Numbered from the stretch's first letter, positions 13,097-25,828 are shown. The stretch: DNA of 64,000 nucleotides from Haliclystus octoradiatus (GCA_916610825.1 OU744453.1:16805807-16869806); one strand, 5' to 3'. The notes: generated from the letters alone by a model not told the origin. Translations and numbers: made by a program.

Positions 13097-13444
13097 ATAT
13101 ATATATATATGTGGACGGTGTCGCCCTACCAAAGGCACCCGTACCACTTTGCTCTTTTCGCTAAGAGCAATGATGTTAAACGCTCCTTAGATCTCAGCCG
13201 CGACACTGCAGATCAATTTCAACAGATTTCATGGCAGATAGGCCTTGATTGTCAATGCGCAACGATGCGCCGCAGCTATTCACAATGCAATTCCTTCAGA
13301 ACCATTCCATCCGCCATCCTTAGATGGTACTCATTTGATGATTCAGATAAAGTCAAGGCTGAGTTGAACTGAGGGGGATTTGAACCACAGTCGATCAGAT
13401 ATGATACGATCTGAAGTTCGGTTGCTCTGCCAACTGAGCTAATC
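13097..13444 (-). mobile_element. tRNA-derived SINE in BEL-A gag
   Basis: On the minus strand it starts with a tRNA-like head: A-box-like TTAGCTCAGTTGG and B-box-like GGTTCAAATCC, both pol III promoter elements. A body of about 270 bp follows, ending in a (TA)7 tail at 13097-13110. The target duplication AAACCCTGTTCTT is seen at 13084-13096 and 13445-13457. It disrupts BEL-A gag, so it is younger. Other copies: 56838-57210, 62958-63296 and a relic at 59118-59610. Confidence 0.9.
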
Positions 13445-14061
13445 AAACCCTGTTCTTGTAGGTTTATTAACTCTAGTTGACTCTCTTCTAATTCTGTTTG
13501 TGCATTATTAAGCTTTCTAATTGATTCAAATTTAGCTTTTGCGACAGCTGATTGAAATTCTAAATTAGTCTCATTTATTTGCCTTTCGGCTCGTTTTGCC
13601 CTCATTTTGCTTGAGGCCACAGACGATATAGAACCGACTGATGAGATTGACATGTTATCATAATCGCAATTAACTGAACCGGATTTCGAACCGGCGCTAC
13701 TTCTCTGTGGATCAAGGTTCGATCACGATTACTTGCTATGCCGTCGGGCAAAGTCTCAGGGATCCAATCGTTTAACTTATTTTCAAATTTCGAATTTAGT
13801 TCACATCGTTCAAAACGATTAATTCTAATTTCATTATTATCACTATCGTCTAAATTAACTAACGCGTTGTTACACGCAGCATACCGCCTCCACGATTTCT
13901 TTTGTCTTTTCTTTAACGTTTCAATATCTTCTTGTTTACAGTTTCTTGACGATAATAATAACTCAATATCAGCGTATATTATGTTTAACTCGTTTACTTG
14001 TCTTTTCAGCTGAACAGCCATTGGGTGACTTGCACCTAAAGTAGACATCTTCTCTTCATAT

Positions 14062-14124
14062 GCCAGACCAAGAACACCTTTATCGCCAGACCAAGAACGC
14101 CTTTATCGCCAGACCAAGAACAGG
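14062..14124. repeat. 23-bp tandem repeat in the BEL-A leader
   Basis: GCCAGACCAAGAAC followed by NCCTTTATC repeats about 2.7 times between the 5' LTR and the gag start. On the minus strand it contains TGGTCTGGCG, which starts with the TGG expected of a primer-binding site, but it is about 18 bp or more from the LTR edge. Confidence 0.7.
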
Positions 14125-14141
14125 ACAGAAGAAAAACTTTA

Positions 14142-14639
14142 TGTAAACTCTGTTAAACTGATTGGTTGCATAGTTCATTGGCGAGATCAACGCAGTCAAA
14201 ATACCAACTTCTTGTATTTTCAAACATGTATTTTCTTAATATCAAATTGTCAATATCTGACGGGTTTTTCTAAATTAACAATAGTAAATGTTACAAGTTA
14301 TCAATTCAAATATACATACTAATTAACGAACAAATATATCTGTATGATAAATACCTTCGTGTTTGTCCGCAACCAATACTTTACAACTGCAGATAAACCA
14401 ACTGTAATTTAATAACGCTTCAACTCGGTGAAGAATTTCAATACATATACTTTCAATTGCGCAGCTCCAAACTCTGGGGAGACTTACACGAATTGATTTA
14501 TAAAATGATTATAATATTGCTTATATAAAAAAGGCGTAACATTTAACTAGTGCGCAAGCGCATAAAAATTGTACAATATAAGAAGAAAATTAATATAAAC
14601 TGCGCATGCGCATTACAAACAAACGATCTAACGTTTACA
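14142..14639 (-). repeat. BEL-A 5' LTR
   Basis: 498 bp, partner of 6382-6880. Right flank is AGTGA at 14640-14644. This copy should have carried the element promoter on the minus strand. Confidence 0.93.
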
Positions 14640-14644
14640 AGTGA

Positions 14645-15743
14645 GACATTGGCAACAAACATGGCCATAATCCCTACAAAAATGCTAAATTAAAAAAATA
14701 GCTCCGCTACGCTCGGACTCATGGTGAATGACATAATAATTAAAATATACAAATTGAAATCAAATTCAATTGAATATCAAATCAATCAAATCATCATGCA
14801 AAGAAAAATCAAATCAAATCAACTCAACTTCAATAAAATAAACAATCAAATAAAATAAAATAGATTATAACAAAAAAATCAAAGCAAAAGAAAATTAATC
14901 AAACCAATACAATAATTATTGTATAAGTTAGATTAATAAAATAAATAAAAAATTTGAGATAGATATTAAGAATGGAGTAATAAGATAGAAGTTGAAAAAA
15001 GTAAAAAGAAAGTAGAGTAAAACTATCAGGAAAAAAATATATCCAAATAAATCAAATAAAAAAAGGAAGAAATGATATTGCAGATTGTTAGAATTGAACC
15101 CCAACCCCATGCGCAGAATACAGACGCTCCACCTCTAGACCAAACCAAGATTACAGATTGCAAGTGATTTTCACTACTTATAATACAGGTGTGAGTTGTA
15201 AATGATGTTGTAAGTTGATGTCGCAGCAGAATTAAAACATTTTAATAAACCACTTTAAAGAATGTAAACAACAAATAACCATGCAAACTATTACCAGAAG
15301 AATATTTTATTCCTTACTAATTATATTAGGGGCCTAGCGCAGTTTTATGACGTACAGCAAATGATGTGAAATTTTCCCTTCGGAGTATTGCCTTGTTATT
15401 GTTGTCGCATGGACAAACTGGTTTAAAAAGGAGGAAAACTTTTAAATCCCTATCAAAAGCATGTCATCCATATAATACGTTTACTATATTCCTTTTTAAC
15501 TTGTAAAACGCATTGCCATGATTGTTAGTTGAATTATATACCACATTACATTACAGAACAATAGTTAATAGACTAGTTTTTTCTTTGTTTTGAAGCTGAT
15601 CGGAAGAGATTTGTCATGCCTGTTTAATGAAGAACAAGATAAGATTAAAATAAATCCCGTTCGAAACAGTCAAAACCTTGGCTCCTTGCCAAGGTACTCG
15701 CCAATTTATGTTTATAAAAGGCAAACTATTGTCTTGATTGCTA
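14645..15743. other. AT-rich low-complexity stretch, no gene
   Basis: From about 14754 to 15080 the sequence is made of AATCAAATC/AAATAAA-like words. Around 15088-15155 the minus strand has tRNA-like words (TGGTCTAGAGG and GGTTCAATTC), but the T-arm does not fold canonically, so it is at most a tRNA-related relic. Nothing else was recognised up to 15743. Confidence 0.5.
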
Positions 15744-16159
15744 GGGAACACGTCGAATTGTAGAAAATGCCTTTGGTATTGCTACTACTCGATTTAGAAT
15801 TTTTCGTAGACCCATTATAGCTAAAACAAATAAAGTTAAATTAATTATACAAGCTGTAGTGGCTTTACATAATGTTTTGACGTCATTAAACCAATTAAGG
15901 ACGATAGTCGTTATATCCCACATGGAATGACAGATCAAGACGAACATATCGGATTCACTGGAGGTGACTGGGGGCAAGAACAAGCAGATACTAGTGGTAT
16001 GCTGGATATGACTACAAGCAATGCAAATAATTATTCACGCGATGCTGCAACGATTAGAAAAGACATGAACGTTTTTGCAATGAAGGCTCTGTTCCTTGGC
16101 AAGATGCAATTGTTAACCGTACTGGAACTCGATATGATGAATATCTCGATAGCCTGTAA
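15744..16159 (+). pseudogene. PIF/Harbinger transposase C-terminal fragment (HARBI1-like)
   Basis: The plus strand encodes RRIVENAFGIATTRFRIFRR, PIIAK and VVALHNVL, the C-terminal DDE-domain signature of Harbinger/HARBI1 transposases. It runs on through PHGMTDQD and ends with a frame shift near 16075, after which the typical tail GSVPWQDAIVNR...YDEYL is read in another frame to a stop at 16157-16159. A possible acceptor (TTGATTGCTAG) lies just before 15744. The N-terminal domain and catalytic core start are not seen, so this is a relic. Confidence 0.75.
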
Positions 16160-16539
16160 CGTCAATGTATAAAATATGACACATGAAGTACGTATACCTA
16201 TAATACATATATTTATATGTGTTATAATATAGTACGAGTAGTTTTTCATTAGCTACGAGTCATAAAGCTTAAGGTTAATATGAAGAGATGAAAATTATTT
16301 TTATGATGTTAAAATGTTATGTCACCTAATGAATCATCAGAAGCATTTGTACCAAATTCGTTTCAATTCTTTATTATATTCATTTCAGATAATCGATATA
16401 CAGTATTGAGGAATGAAACTAGTCAAGGGTCTTCTCTAAATTCTAACTCAAATAACAGCTGACTAAATTTGATCATAGATAACCTATACCTTCTTTTCAA
16501 GGTAGAGCAGAAATGATGGGTACTAAACTTTTACAATAT

Positions 16540-17115
16540 AAGCTAACTTCGTCCTCCCTTTCATTCATGGCAGTTGGATTATTACCAAGGGTTTTATTAA
16601 TTAACTCGTTAGTATTAGACATTTCCTTCAATAAAGCCTCATCAAAATCGTCCTGTCTTGTTCTGAATTCACGGTGACTTTTGGTGGGAACCTGGGAGGG
16701 TCCTACAGCTCAACAGACTGTGATTGCTAAGAGTCTGTTTGAGTACCATTCACTATTTGCTCTAATTAAGTCAAAGAGTCAACACCGAGATTGCCATTCG
16801 ATAAAAGATTTTGTAAGGCAAAATTGAAGCCATTTTTACAGAAATATTTGTATCTGACATTGTGCAATGTTCTTTCCTAATTTCTGGGACACAAGCCTGG
16901 ACATTCTAGTCTCATTTCGAATCACCTCAAATTGTCTAGCTACTTGATTGGCTTGAGACATTTGCGCTCTGGCAACATCAAAAAAGTTAAAAAATTTTGG
17001 AACTACATTTTTTCTCTCGGCGACATGTGGAAACATCGCCTGGCGACATTTTGACGTCATAAGACCACTACTCCGCGTGAGCAGTCTCAAGAATGTCGCT
17101 TCGCGCGACATTTTT
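16540..17115 (-). pseudogene. Possible Harbinger Myb/SANT-like accessory ORF, remnant
   Basis: Opposite in orientation to the transposase fragment, as in many Harbinger elements. Minus-strand frames read QDDFDEALLKEMSN and NPTAMNERED, and at 16836-17111 a 91-residue frame ending near residues RLVSQKLGKNIAQ. The segment near 17020-17140 (TGTCGC repeats, then CCCGTTTTCTACTGC on the minus strand) looks like a transposon end. No intact DNA-binding domain can be shown; assignment is inferred mainly from position. Confidence 0.4.
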
Positions 17116-17329
17116 TTGTGCAGTAGAAAACGGGCTTTATTCCAAACATTTCACGTCAAACTTATGACGAAACTTTTCTTTCAAATGTCACATTTACCTA
17201 TTCAAATGTTCTTCGCACAATTGTAAAATCTACCAAAAAAAAACGTCACGTACACCTGATGGGTTTCCTGCTTTTTTATTAGAGAGCATTGCAACTTCTA
17301 CACCTTTTTCTTTTTCAATTTTATTTGAA

Positions 17330-18905
17330 CCTTCATTCACTTTCATTCTTTCATTGGTATTAATCCAGATATCTGGAAAACTGCCTTTGTCATTTCTATC
17401 TGCAAAAAGGCAAGTAATCCTTGTTCAAAATTTATCGTCCTCTTTCTTTAACATGTATATCTTGAAAAATAATGGAATCTATTATTGTTGGTCAGATACT
17501 TGATTATCTTCGCAATCACAATTAACTTACAAAAGAACAATGTGGGTTTTTATCTCGACGATCAACTTGTACTCAACTAATTGATTCTCTGCACAAATGG
17601 AGTGAAGCGATAAATAAACGACTGCGTGTTGATACAGTGTACATAGACTTTATCGAAGCATTTGACACAGTGTCACACACAAAGATGCTTCTAAAGTTAA
17701 ATGTGTATGGTTTTGAATCCAAAATTTTGAATTGGATTACTTCTGTTTTACAAGGTCGAAGTCAAATGGTTTTTGTTGATGGTAAATCATCAGATCTATT
17801 GAATGTCTCTAGCGGAGTACCGCAGGGTTCAGTCCTGGGACCTCTTTTATTTATCTTATTCATTAATGACATTGTCACCTGTTTAGAAGATGATTGTCAC
17901 ATCAAATTATTTGCTGATGATGCAAAGCTATTTTCTTCCTATTCTACTACCAATAGTCATCTATCAACAAGCTTATAAATTTATACCCATGGACGAAAAA
18001 CTGGCAACTTTGCATTGCATTTGAGAAATGTGCTGTACCTTTTGTTGAAAACACTAAAGTTCCTTCTTGTATTTACAACTTGTCTGGACATCAGCTAAAC
18101 CACGTAAATGAAATTCGAGATATTGGTGTGATTATAACATCTGATCTGAAATCTTCATCCCACTGCACAACGATTGCTGAAAAGCTTACTCAATATCCTA
18201 TTTGATTATGAAATGCTTTATCAATCAGAATCCTGCTATGCTCATCAAAGCCTATAAAACATACGTTAGACCATTATTAGCAAAAGGCATCACCAGTCTG
18301 GGATCTTCATTTGATAAAAGATATCAATGTCTTAGAAAAGGTCCAGCGAAATTTTACAAGACGCATGAACTATTTCAGAGTCGACCATCCCTGTTATAAA
18401 TTTTATCAAGAACGTCTCATTGCATATGATATAGAAACATTGGTGAGCCGCAGAATTAAACATGACTTGATACCGACATATAATAACCCATGAACTAGTC
18501 GATTTAGAACTTAATTTGTTATGTAGCATAGATAAAAATAAATATATAAATATAATATGCGAAGGAACTCCTTTGATCTGAAGCCATCATCAACACAGGA
18601 GCTAGAATCAGTCAAGCTTGGATTCTGCAATTGGGTAATACCAATGTGGAATACATTATCAGAAGGATGCGTTTCTTCGAAAACTGTTTCTGCTTTTAAG
18701 CACTCTTTAAATAATGTAAATATAAATCAATGTTGAACTGTCAATACCGACTTTGCTTCTAATGAATAGCATAATTAACTTCTTTTATTTTAACATTCTT
18801 ATCTAATTATTATATTGTATACCAATGGCTGTACATAAGTGGTAGCTGAAATTTTTCCTGTATTTTGCCAGTCATAATTTGTTTGAAAAATAAACATACA
18901 TACAT
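17330..18905 (+). mobile_element. LINE-B: 5'-truncated CR1/Jockey-group retrotransposon
   Basis: The reverse transcriptase core is open at 17637-17978: IDFIEAFDTVSH, SGVPQGSVLGPLLFI and the catalytic FADDAK. Upstream pieces (WKTAFV, EQCGFLSRRSTCTQLI) are in shifted frames. C-terminal pieces follow at 18202-18493. The 3' end carries a short CATACATAC tail at about 18893-18904, like the tail of LINE-A at 31395, so both belong to one family. No endonuclease or ORF1 is present. Dead copy. Confidence 0.85.
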
Positions 18906-19185
18906 GAACTGTTCATGAAAATTGGTGCCATTTAATGTTCATGAACTGTTCATGAAAATTTGAGCCAGTTACTGTTTATGAACTGTTCATGAAAATTGGA
19001 GCCAATTAACGTTCATGAACTGTTCATGAAAATTAGGAACATTTAATGTTCATCAACTGTTCTTGAAACTTTGGGCCATTTAACGATCACAAACGGTTCA
19101 TGAAATGTTCATAAATTTTGGGCCATTTAATGTTGATGGACTGTTCAGGAACTCCTTAGAAGTTTTTCGCACGGGCTGCCCTGTG
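18902..19185. repeat. GTTCATGAAC-rich repeat (CCCCTG MITE family), partial
   Basis: About six near-repeats of TTCATGAACTGTTCATGAAA and GCCATTTAATGTTC, ending TTTTTCGCACGGG, which resembles the GTTTTTCGCAGGGG end of intact copies at 60733-60848 and 61589-61745. The left end abuts the LINE-B tail and is missing. Confidence 0.7.
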
Positions 19186-20150
19186 ATACCCTAGCTTAAC
19201 CAGTCTGGGGCTAAATGATAAATGTGCAAAAATGAAACAAATAAAACATTCATGGGATTATTCGGTCGCCGTTGAAATAGTCTATAACTATACACCATGA
19301 GATTATAAACTTATTTGGAACAACAAATATTTTAAAATGTTTATTTGACCTGATTTAAGTCTCTTGTCTTCAAAACTCGGCTTGAAAAAGATTTTAGAGT
19401 CTTCAACGAGTTTCATTTCATATTTTAAAATCTTTATTGTTTCTAATTTAACCATGCTTAATGCTGTAAATCATAGAGTCCTATATTTATTATTTGATCA
19501 ATACTGTGTTTAATTCTTCATGTATTGCGTAATTAATTCACTAAAGGGAAATAGTAAAAACAATTTTGATGAATTTCAATCAATGCAAATGGGCTCAACA
19601 TTATGTGATGATGAACCTAGCCATTAATAACATTACACATTTTCTTGTAAGTAATGATAGATAGAGATAATATTCTTAACTACGCACTGCTGATAAATGT
19701 TTTACTGGTAAAATAGTATCATGCAAACGACACTCGCTCCCTATCGTGTATCTCATTCATGTAAATATTCAGGTTTTATATCTGTTTTCGTGCTTTTTAT
19801 CTTACTATATAGTGTTGTGTACAATTTTTTCAAATACTGAAGAAGTCTGCTTTCAATCCTACTGTGCATACTACCGACATCAAAACAATGAAAATATGCC
19901 ATAAAAGTGTCGTGAAAACACCATAAAAATGCAAAAAAATAAGAATGAAAACGATGAATAAGTGAAGTGTATATGACACCAAAAAATCGGAATCGAGTAG
20001 CCCATGCAAAATAAATAGGAATGGCGAAAATAATTTTTCGATTTTGACACGCTATTTGAGTTATTTAATGTTGAAGGAGTAGGAACTCATGTTGAAATTT
20101 GCAAAAATGAATGTTTGATTTTTTGTGTTTTTCCAATTAATTTAATTATA
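19186..20150. other. Stretch without recognised genes
   Basis: AT-rich sequence with no long open frame and no repeat that I can tie to others in the window. Confidence 0.5.
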
Positions 20151-20263
20151 TATAGCTCTGCATTTACAAATGTCATTGAGCATTATGAAAACAGTACAGA
20201 CAACATAAGAACTACTATATATATAATAATAATATAATAGAGTCAAGAAAGACACATCATTTT

Positions 20264-20309
20264 TACTGTTACTTAAAGTTTCCCGTTATTCAACGATCAT
20301 CAGACAGAA
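20264..20309 (-). ncRNA. Hammerhead ribozyme-like motif 3
   Basis: On the minus strand: CTGATGA, a stem II hairpin (CGTT-GAAT-AACG closed by a U-G pair), GAAAC, 5-nt loop, then GTA as cleavage triplet. Stem III is 2 bp (AC/GU). Stem I is TTCTGT against ACAGTA with one mismatch. This is an inverted near-copy of motif 1. Confidence 0.6.
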
Positions 20310-20430
20310 TACATAAAGAAAAACATACACTAACTGAAGGGGAGATGTTCAAAGATCGATACACGCAGCATGTGTCATCTTTCAAGTACAGAAAATATGA
20401 ATTATGCACAAAACTTTCGAAATACATTTA

Positions 20431-21740
<1,310 letters not shown>

Positions 21741-21997
21741 TATTTTTATAGCCCCATTTCTTAGTACTGTATAATCCAATGGAGCTTCACAAGCTGTATT
21801 TTTTATTTATATTTAAATATGTTTATATATTTTATGTAAAAATCAGTTGAAAAAATTAAAAATTAGAATTAAAGTTAAATAAAATACATGATTTGTTGAA
21901 GGGTATTGACTTGATAATTATTAGGCTTCCTTGAAGAGGACTGTTTTTATGCTGTTCTTGAATTCAGAAAGTGATTGGCAGCCCCGAATTTCCAGGA

Positions 21998-22275
21998 TTA
22001 AATTGTTCCATAACTCAGGTGCAACGTTAGAGAATGCTCTATTGCCATACGATTGGCAATTAAAGGATACTAACCAAAACTTTCAGATCGAATGGGCACC
22101 ATTATGCAAGGCTGCAGCTTACAATTACAACAAATCAAAACGATGCTACCTCCACCTGGCCGAGAAGTATATAATATTATTTGCTCTAAAAAAACACTAA
22201 TGAATAAAAAATCAGAATTTATTTCAAACTGCCACCATGAGAATAAATTTTACCTATCTAATTACAAAGAAGCAC
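21998..22275 (+). pseudogene. Penelope-like GIY-YIG endonuclease C-terminal fragment
   Basis: Two adjoining frames carry the conserved tail of PLE endonucleases: WQLKDTNQNFQIEWAPL, KSKRCYLHLAEKYII, then after a frameshift near 22190 NKKSEFISNCHHENKFYLSN. The family normally has two cysteines at the CNLCL-like site; here the second is replaced (CYLHL). The GIY and YIG motifs themselves are not seen. Confidence 0.7.
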
Positions 22276-22552
22276 AAACATGATAACTTACGGAAGCATA
22301 ATAACAATAGATCCCGTTATTAACAATAGTAGCCATTGTAATAATTTGATAAATAGAACAATACAAACTGCAACATTAGTATGGTTTAAATAGGTTAATG
22401 TGTGTATGCTTTTCATAATAATAATAATAATAATAATGATATAATAATATTAATAGGTGGATTGTACCACACCAGTTCTTGGTATAGTGCTCAATGAAAT
22501 TAATCAGAGCATTTATATAAAATGAGAATCAAAAATGAAACATTCTAGATTT

Positions 22553-22594
22553 CCGCAACTTCAAGTTTCACACCAGAAGGTGATCATCAGGCGA
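22553..22594 (-). ncRNA. Hammerhead ribozyme-like motif 2
   Basis: On the minus strand: CTGATGA, stem II CACC-TTCT-GGTG, GAAAC, loop TTGAA, GTT as cleavage triplet. Stem III is 2 bp, stem I is 4 bp (TCGC with GCGG, one wobble). Same layout as motif 1 but different stem sequences, so the base pairing is conserved while the sequence is not. Confidence 0.6.
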
Positions 22595-22671
22595 TTTATT
22601 TCAACTATCCTACAAAAATTCATCCCTATCCTATATTCCTATATATCCTATCCTATGTTTTTCATTATGTA

Positions 22672-22717
22672 TACTGTCTGATGATCGTTGAATAACGTGA
22701 AACTTTAAGTAACAGTA
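22672..22717 (+). ncRNA. Hammerhead ribozyme-like motif 1
   Basis: Stem I TACTGT (22672-22677) pairs perfectly with ACAGTA (22712-22717). Core CTGATGA is at 22678-22684; stem II is CGTT-GAAT-AACG with a U-U mismatch at its base; GAAAC at 22699-22703; stem III is AC/GU with a 5-nt loop; predicted cleavage is after A22711 (GTA). Very short stem III is typical of PLE hammerheads. Confidence 0.7.
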
Positions 22718-22800
22718 AAAATGGTGTGTCTTTCTTGACTCTATTATTATTATTATTTACCGCTCTGCTATTTACAAGCATTGAGCATTAGTCACCTGCC

Positions 22801-23539
22801 AATATTTTAAAATTTATATGTTCATATGCATATGTTGATATGTCAATATACATATAAAATACATAATATATTCCGTCTCTTGTTTATTACAAAGCAAGTT
22901 TTCCTTTAATTCTAATTCGTGAGCTGTAAGCAATTATGCGGTTTTCATTATCAAATAAATATTGCATCCACTGGATATACGATACAGTTAATTAATATTC
23001 CATTATTGATGAAAGCAGTTTACCTGGAAATTAATGTCTTCTTCATGATCTTTATTATTCATGAGCTTTGATGTTCTTGTTATTAAAATCATGCCAGATC
23101 AGCTTACTGCAATATTTGTTATGCGACGTGCTATCTTAAAGTTCATTTGGTAATTGAATGTTTTTTTTTTAAATTTGAATAACTGAATTGATTCTCAAGG
23201 GATTTCAAACATTACAATAGAAATTAGAACTAAGAATACTCGCTATTTACTATAGGTAGACATTTTATTTGCGCTTTATATATAGGTGACCTAGTGGTAT
23301 AGACATGTAGTCTTAGAAGGCATATTAAAGGCATCGAAGGCAGAAAAACATTTTTTGTAGCTAGTGGTTTGAAACTTTTGTAATAAATGTAGTAATTTGG
23401 TAGCCCTGCGTAATCAACTTATTGAAGATTAAAAATGGCCGTACAATGTTGGTGTATTTGTTATTTACAAAGCCATATTGTCCATGTTTCTACATATAGA
23501 TAGCGTATAATTTGCACATGTACAGTTTATAGAAATCTC
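22801..23539. other. Stretch without recognised genes
   Basis: AT-rich, short frames only. No repeat or gene signature recognised. Confidence 0.5.
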
Positions 23540-23745
23540 CTAGAACAGCAAATACATAATATAACAATTGCAGCTCATGATACTACATATTCCTGTGTGC
23601 GCATTTTTGATAAAAACAGATGAAATAGCAAAATATAAATAATATGTTCTCGCCATAACAGCAGTTTCTCTCCCTCATACTTAATTGAACTGCCCTGATT
23701 GATATTTAGGTGTAATCGACGAAAGCTTCATGTAAAAAAACGTTT
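23540..23745 (-). pseudogene. Duplicate of the first exon and upstream region of the Cys-rich gene
   Basis: The minus strand reads MARTYYLYFAISSVFIK from 23656, close to MARTYYLHLSIFISILLF at the start of the gene at 30693-30947. Upstream, GAAGCTTTCGTC and CAGTTCAA are shared at similar distances from the ATG. The frame stops after 38 codons (23540) without cysteine-rich domains or a matching splice donor. It is a relic or the start of a diverged paralogue. Confidence 0.65.
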
Positions 23746-24730
23746 GTTGAACTATTCAACAATTGGTCTCGAAATTTGTATACAACCAGCTCAAAATTTC
23801 TCAGTTATAGAATGGATCCGGGCAATGGATATCCGAAACTGCTTCGAATGGGGGTAATTTCTAGAAAGTTGTATTACTTTAAGAAGGCATTGGTGATATG
23901 AAAGGTACGTAAGTCAACTGATCTTCAAGAACAGACATCAACGTAACAACTTTCTGGTTCATGAAGCAGATTATTCTAGTTGCATTATAATTCTCATTAA
24001 ATGTGCATCTCGAAATTATTGCAATTAAATTCCAGGCTACAGCTCTATATACAGAAATATATGCATATATCGAGAATGAGGCCTGCAGCTTAATGTGTTT
24101 CGAAGTCACCAAATAGTGATTCAAAGAAAAACTATAGCGCGGGCAAATTTTAAATACAATCTCAGTAATTTTGAGGGGGTAATTAGATCAAATTGTTGAT
24201 ATCAGGAAATTACAAAATTGAACACTTCTCATTTTGCTGATTGCAGCACCAATACATACTTTTTTGACTACTGAGGAAATTGAGAGTTACATTTTTCATG
24301 TATCACACTATGTTGAGCTATGAGCACTGCTTTGTAATTGCTGAATTTTAATGCATGAATCTAGTAATTACACCAAGACATAGAATAGTATTTTAATTGT
24401 CATCCATGATTTTACTTCAAAAGAAAAAAAAGAAACTTATTTCGATACAATACAGAAATAGTTTAATACTTCAATTTCTTTAAGCAGATTTCCTACCAAG
24501 AATGAGAACCTACATAATACCATTTCATCATTGTAGTTATGAAAACATGAATATCAAATAACTTATTTTACAATCAACTGTACATGTCTATTGTCTATAT
24601 GATACAAAAAAACACAGATTCAATTAGCTGAAGGTGAAGAACAGTGACAATCGTGTTTTAGTTTGAAAATGTATAAGCTTTTCCCAAACCTGGAACGATA
24701 GTCCGAATGACAAGAGGGCTTGCTATAGAA
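23746..24730. other. Stretch without recognised genes
   Basis: One minus-strand frame at 23879-24124 has no recognisable features. Nothing else seen. Confidence 0.5.
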
Positions 24731-24735
24731 AAAAG

Positions 24736-24951
24736 TGTAGTAGTATTGTTATTATATCGTAATCTTTGTATCGCTTCCTTTTGTGTCACAGTACTAATAC
24801 CATCCATTCATTGTAACTCACGTAAATACGGGCGTAAATATCAATCTCTATACACTTGTAAACTCATTCCTAATGAACAACATCTAAACTCAATCTGTAA
24901 TTGTATTGCTATCTCAATCCTGCTTACACACAGTATTCCCATACTATTACA
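24736..24951 (+). repeat. 5' LTR of the short LTR element
   Basis: 216 bp; followed at once by the primer-binding site at 24952. Confidence 0.85.
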
Positions 24952-24965
24952 TGGCGCAGTTGATA

Positions 24966-25496
24966 GGATCAAAACAAAGTTACGCAGGTTTTAATAACAA
25001 GATGTCCTCATCTTTATCGTCACTAACAACGTCGAGATTGCATTCTTGTTATTTGTGTTTGACCAGCGAAGATTGCCACGAAGACGTTATCAACACTATT
25101 CTGGTAGCCCTGGCTATATCAGAAGACACCATCTCAAAGCTTGGAATCACGAGGGCGCCAATCATCCCCTCAGCACAAGGTATATCAAACCTCAATCAGC
25201 CAACAATCGTTCAGGAGAAACGAACCCACAAAACCCTGAGTTTCATACATTCAGCCAAGACAACGCCCCAATCAGCTACATTATCAACTCGACAAGTGGT
25301 TTCTACACCCTTTCGCGAGAATGTACAGCTGTCACCAGTATTCAACGGCGCAGCCATCAACGGATTTGGTACACGATGGGATATCATGCACTTCGAATGT
25401 TCAGCATTAAACATGTACATCAAAATCGTCAGCAAGCCCGCCTGCGACATTATTGATTTGTTACTGCGAATGGGTGGCCATATTGAAAAATTATAA
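24966..25496 (+). CDS. Unrecognised ORF inside the short LTR element
   Basis: Open frame of about 176 codons after the primer-binding site. It includes SEDCHEDVINTILVAL and ends in LLLRMGGHIEKL. I do not recognise any gag, protease or envelope motif. An overlapping frame at 25046-25456 is also open, so coding status is uncertain. It could be a gag remnant or non-coding filler. Confidence 0.3.
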   Translation, partial: GSKQSYAGFNNKMSSSLSSLTTSRLHSCYLCLTSEDCHEDVINTILVALAISEDTISKLGITRAPIIPSAQGISNLNQPTIVQEKRTHKTLSFIHSAKTTPQSATLSTRQVVSTPFRENVQLSPVFNGAAINGFGTRWDIMHFECSALNMYIKIVSKPACDIIDLLLRMGGHIEKL

Positions 25497-25828
25497 TCGG
25501 AATTGTCACCGAAATTCTTTTCAAGTACGAGGAATATCTTGTTAATCGGCACCGACATCAAAATAGTCAAAACAGCGGAAACAACGGCTATTGTCACGGT
25601 GATCATTATCACGACTATCGTCACGATCAACATCCAACGATCACTTAGTCCGACGCATCTTTCAGCGGGGAGACTTTCAATCAGTCGAATGAAGACAGTT
25701 ATGAAGACGTCAAAGTTATTTAATGTTATACAAGGACTTTATTATTGGAAACATATTTTACATATAATTAATTTCACAGACACATAAGCGTTCAGTACTC
25801 GTATTGCTAACCACTCAAAAGGGGGGCA

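Larger units (their letters stand above)
6928..14048 (-). pseudogene. BEL-A Gag-Pol polyprotein, broken
   Basis: Fragments in several frames: gag N-terminus (14048-13602 and 13653-13276, overlapping frames); gag core plus zinc knuckles (CFRCLKFGHIARRC) and a protease-like LDSASQ motif (12768-11581); DUF1758-like segment (11559-10996); reverse transcriptase with NFYVDD (10883-10392); RNase H and the integrase zinc-binding region (10193-8799); integrase core pieces (8743-8561 and 8444-8030). The polyprotein tail, ending in PIAKIVNLEEEL, is found at 7055-6928 beyond the inserted MITE. Stops and frameshifts separate most domains. The RNase H segment reads FCEASEKG where BEL-B has FCDASEKA, so the first catalytic aspartate is replaced. 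Non-functional. Confidence 0.9.
6377..14644 (-). mobile_element. BEL-A: full-length but decayed BEL/Pao LTR retrotransposon
   Basis: The element is 6382-14639 (8,258 bp including later insertions), coded on the minus strand. LTRs are 6382-6880 and 14142-14639, both starting TGTAAAC and ending GTTTACA. The 5-bp target duplication AGTGA is seen at 6377-6381 and 14640-14644. I count about 16 substitutions and one indel between the LTRs (about 3%), so this is the oldest of the three BEL elements. Coding order on the minus strand is gag, zinc knuckles, protease, RT, RNase H, integrase, as in BEL/Pao. A SINE (13097-13444) and a hAT-type MITE (7056-8029) inserted later. Confidence 0.95.

Noticed and set aside
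13378-13444. tRNA gene on the minus strand
   Set aside because: A and B boxes are present, but the fold is imperfect and the unit continues into a SINE body with target duplications. Same for 57130-57210 and 63225-63298.
15088-15155. tRNA gene on the minus strand
   Set aside because: A-box-like and B-box-like words exist, but the T-arm cannot form a normal 5-bp stem with a 7-nt loop.
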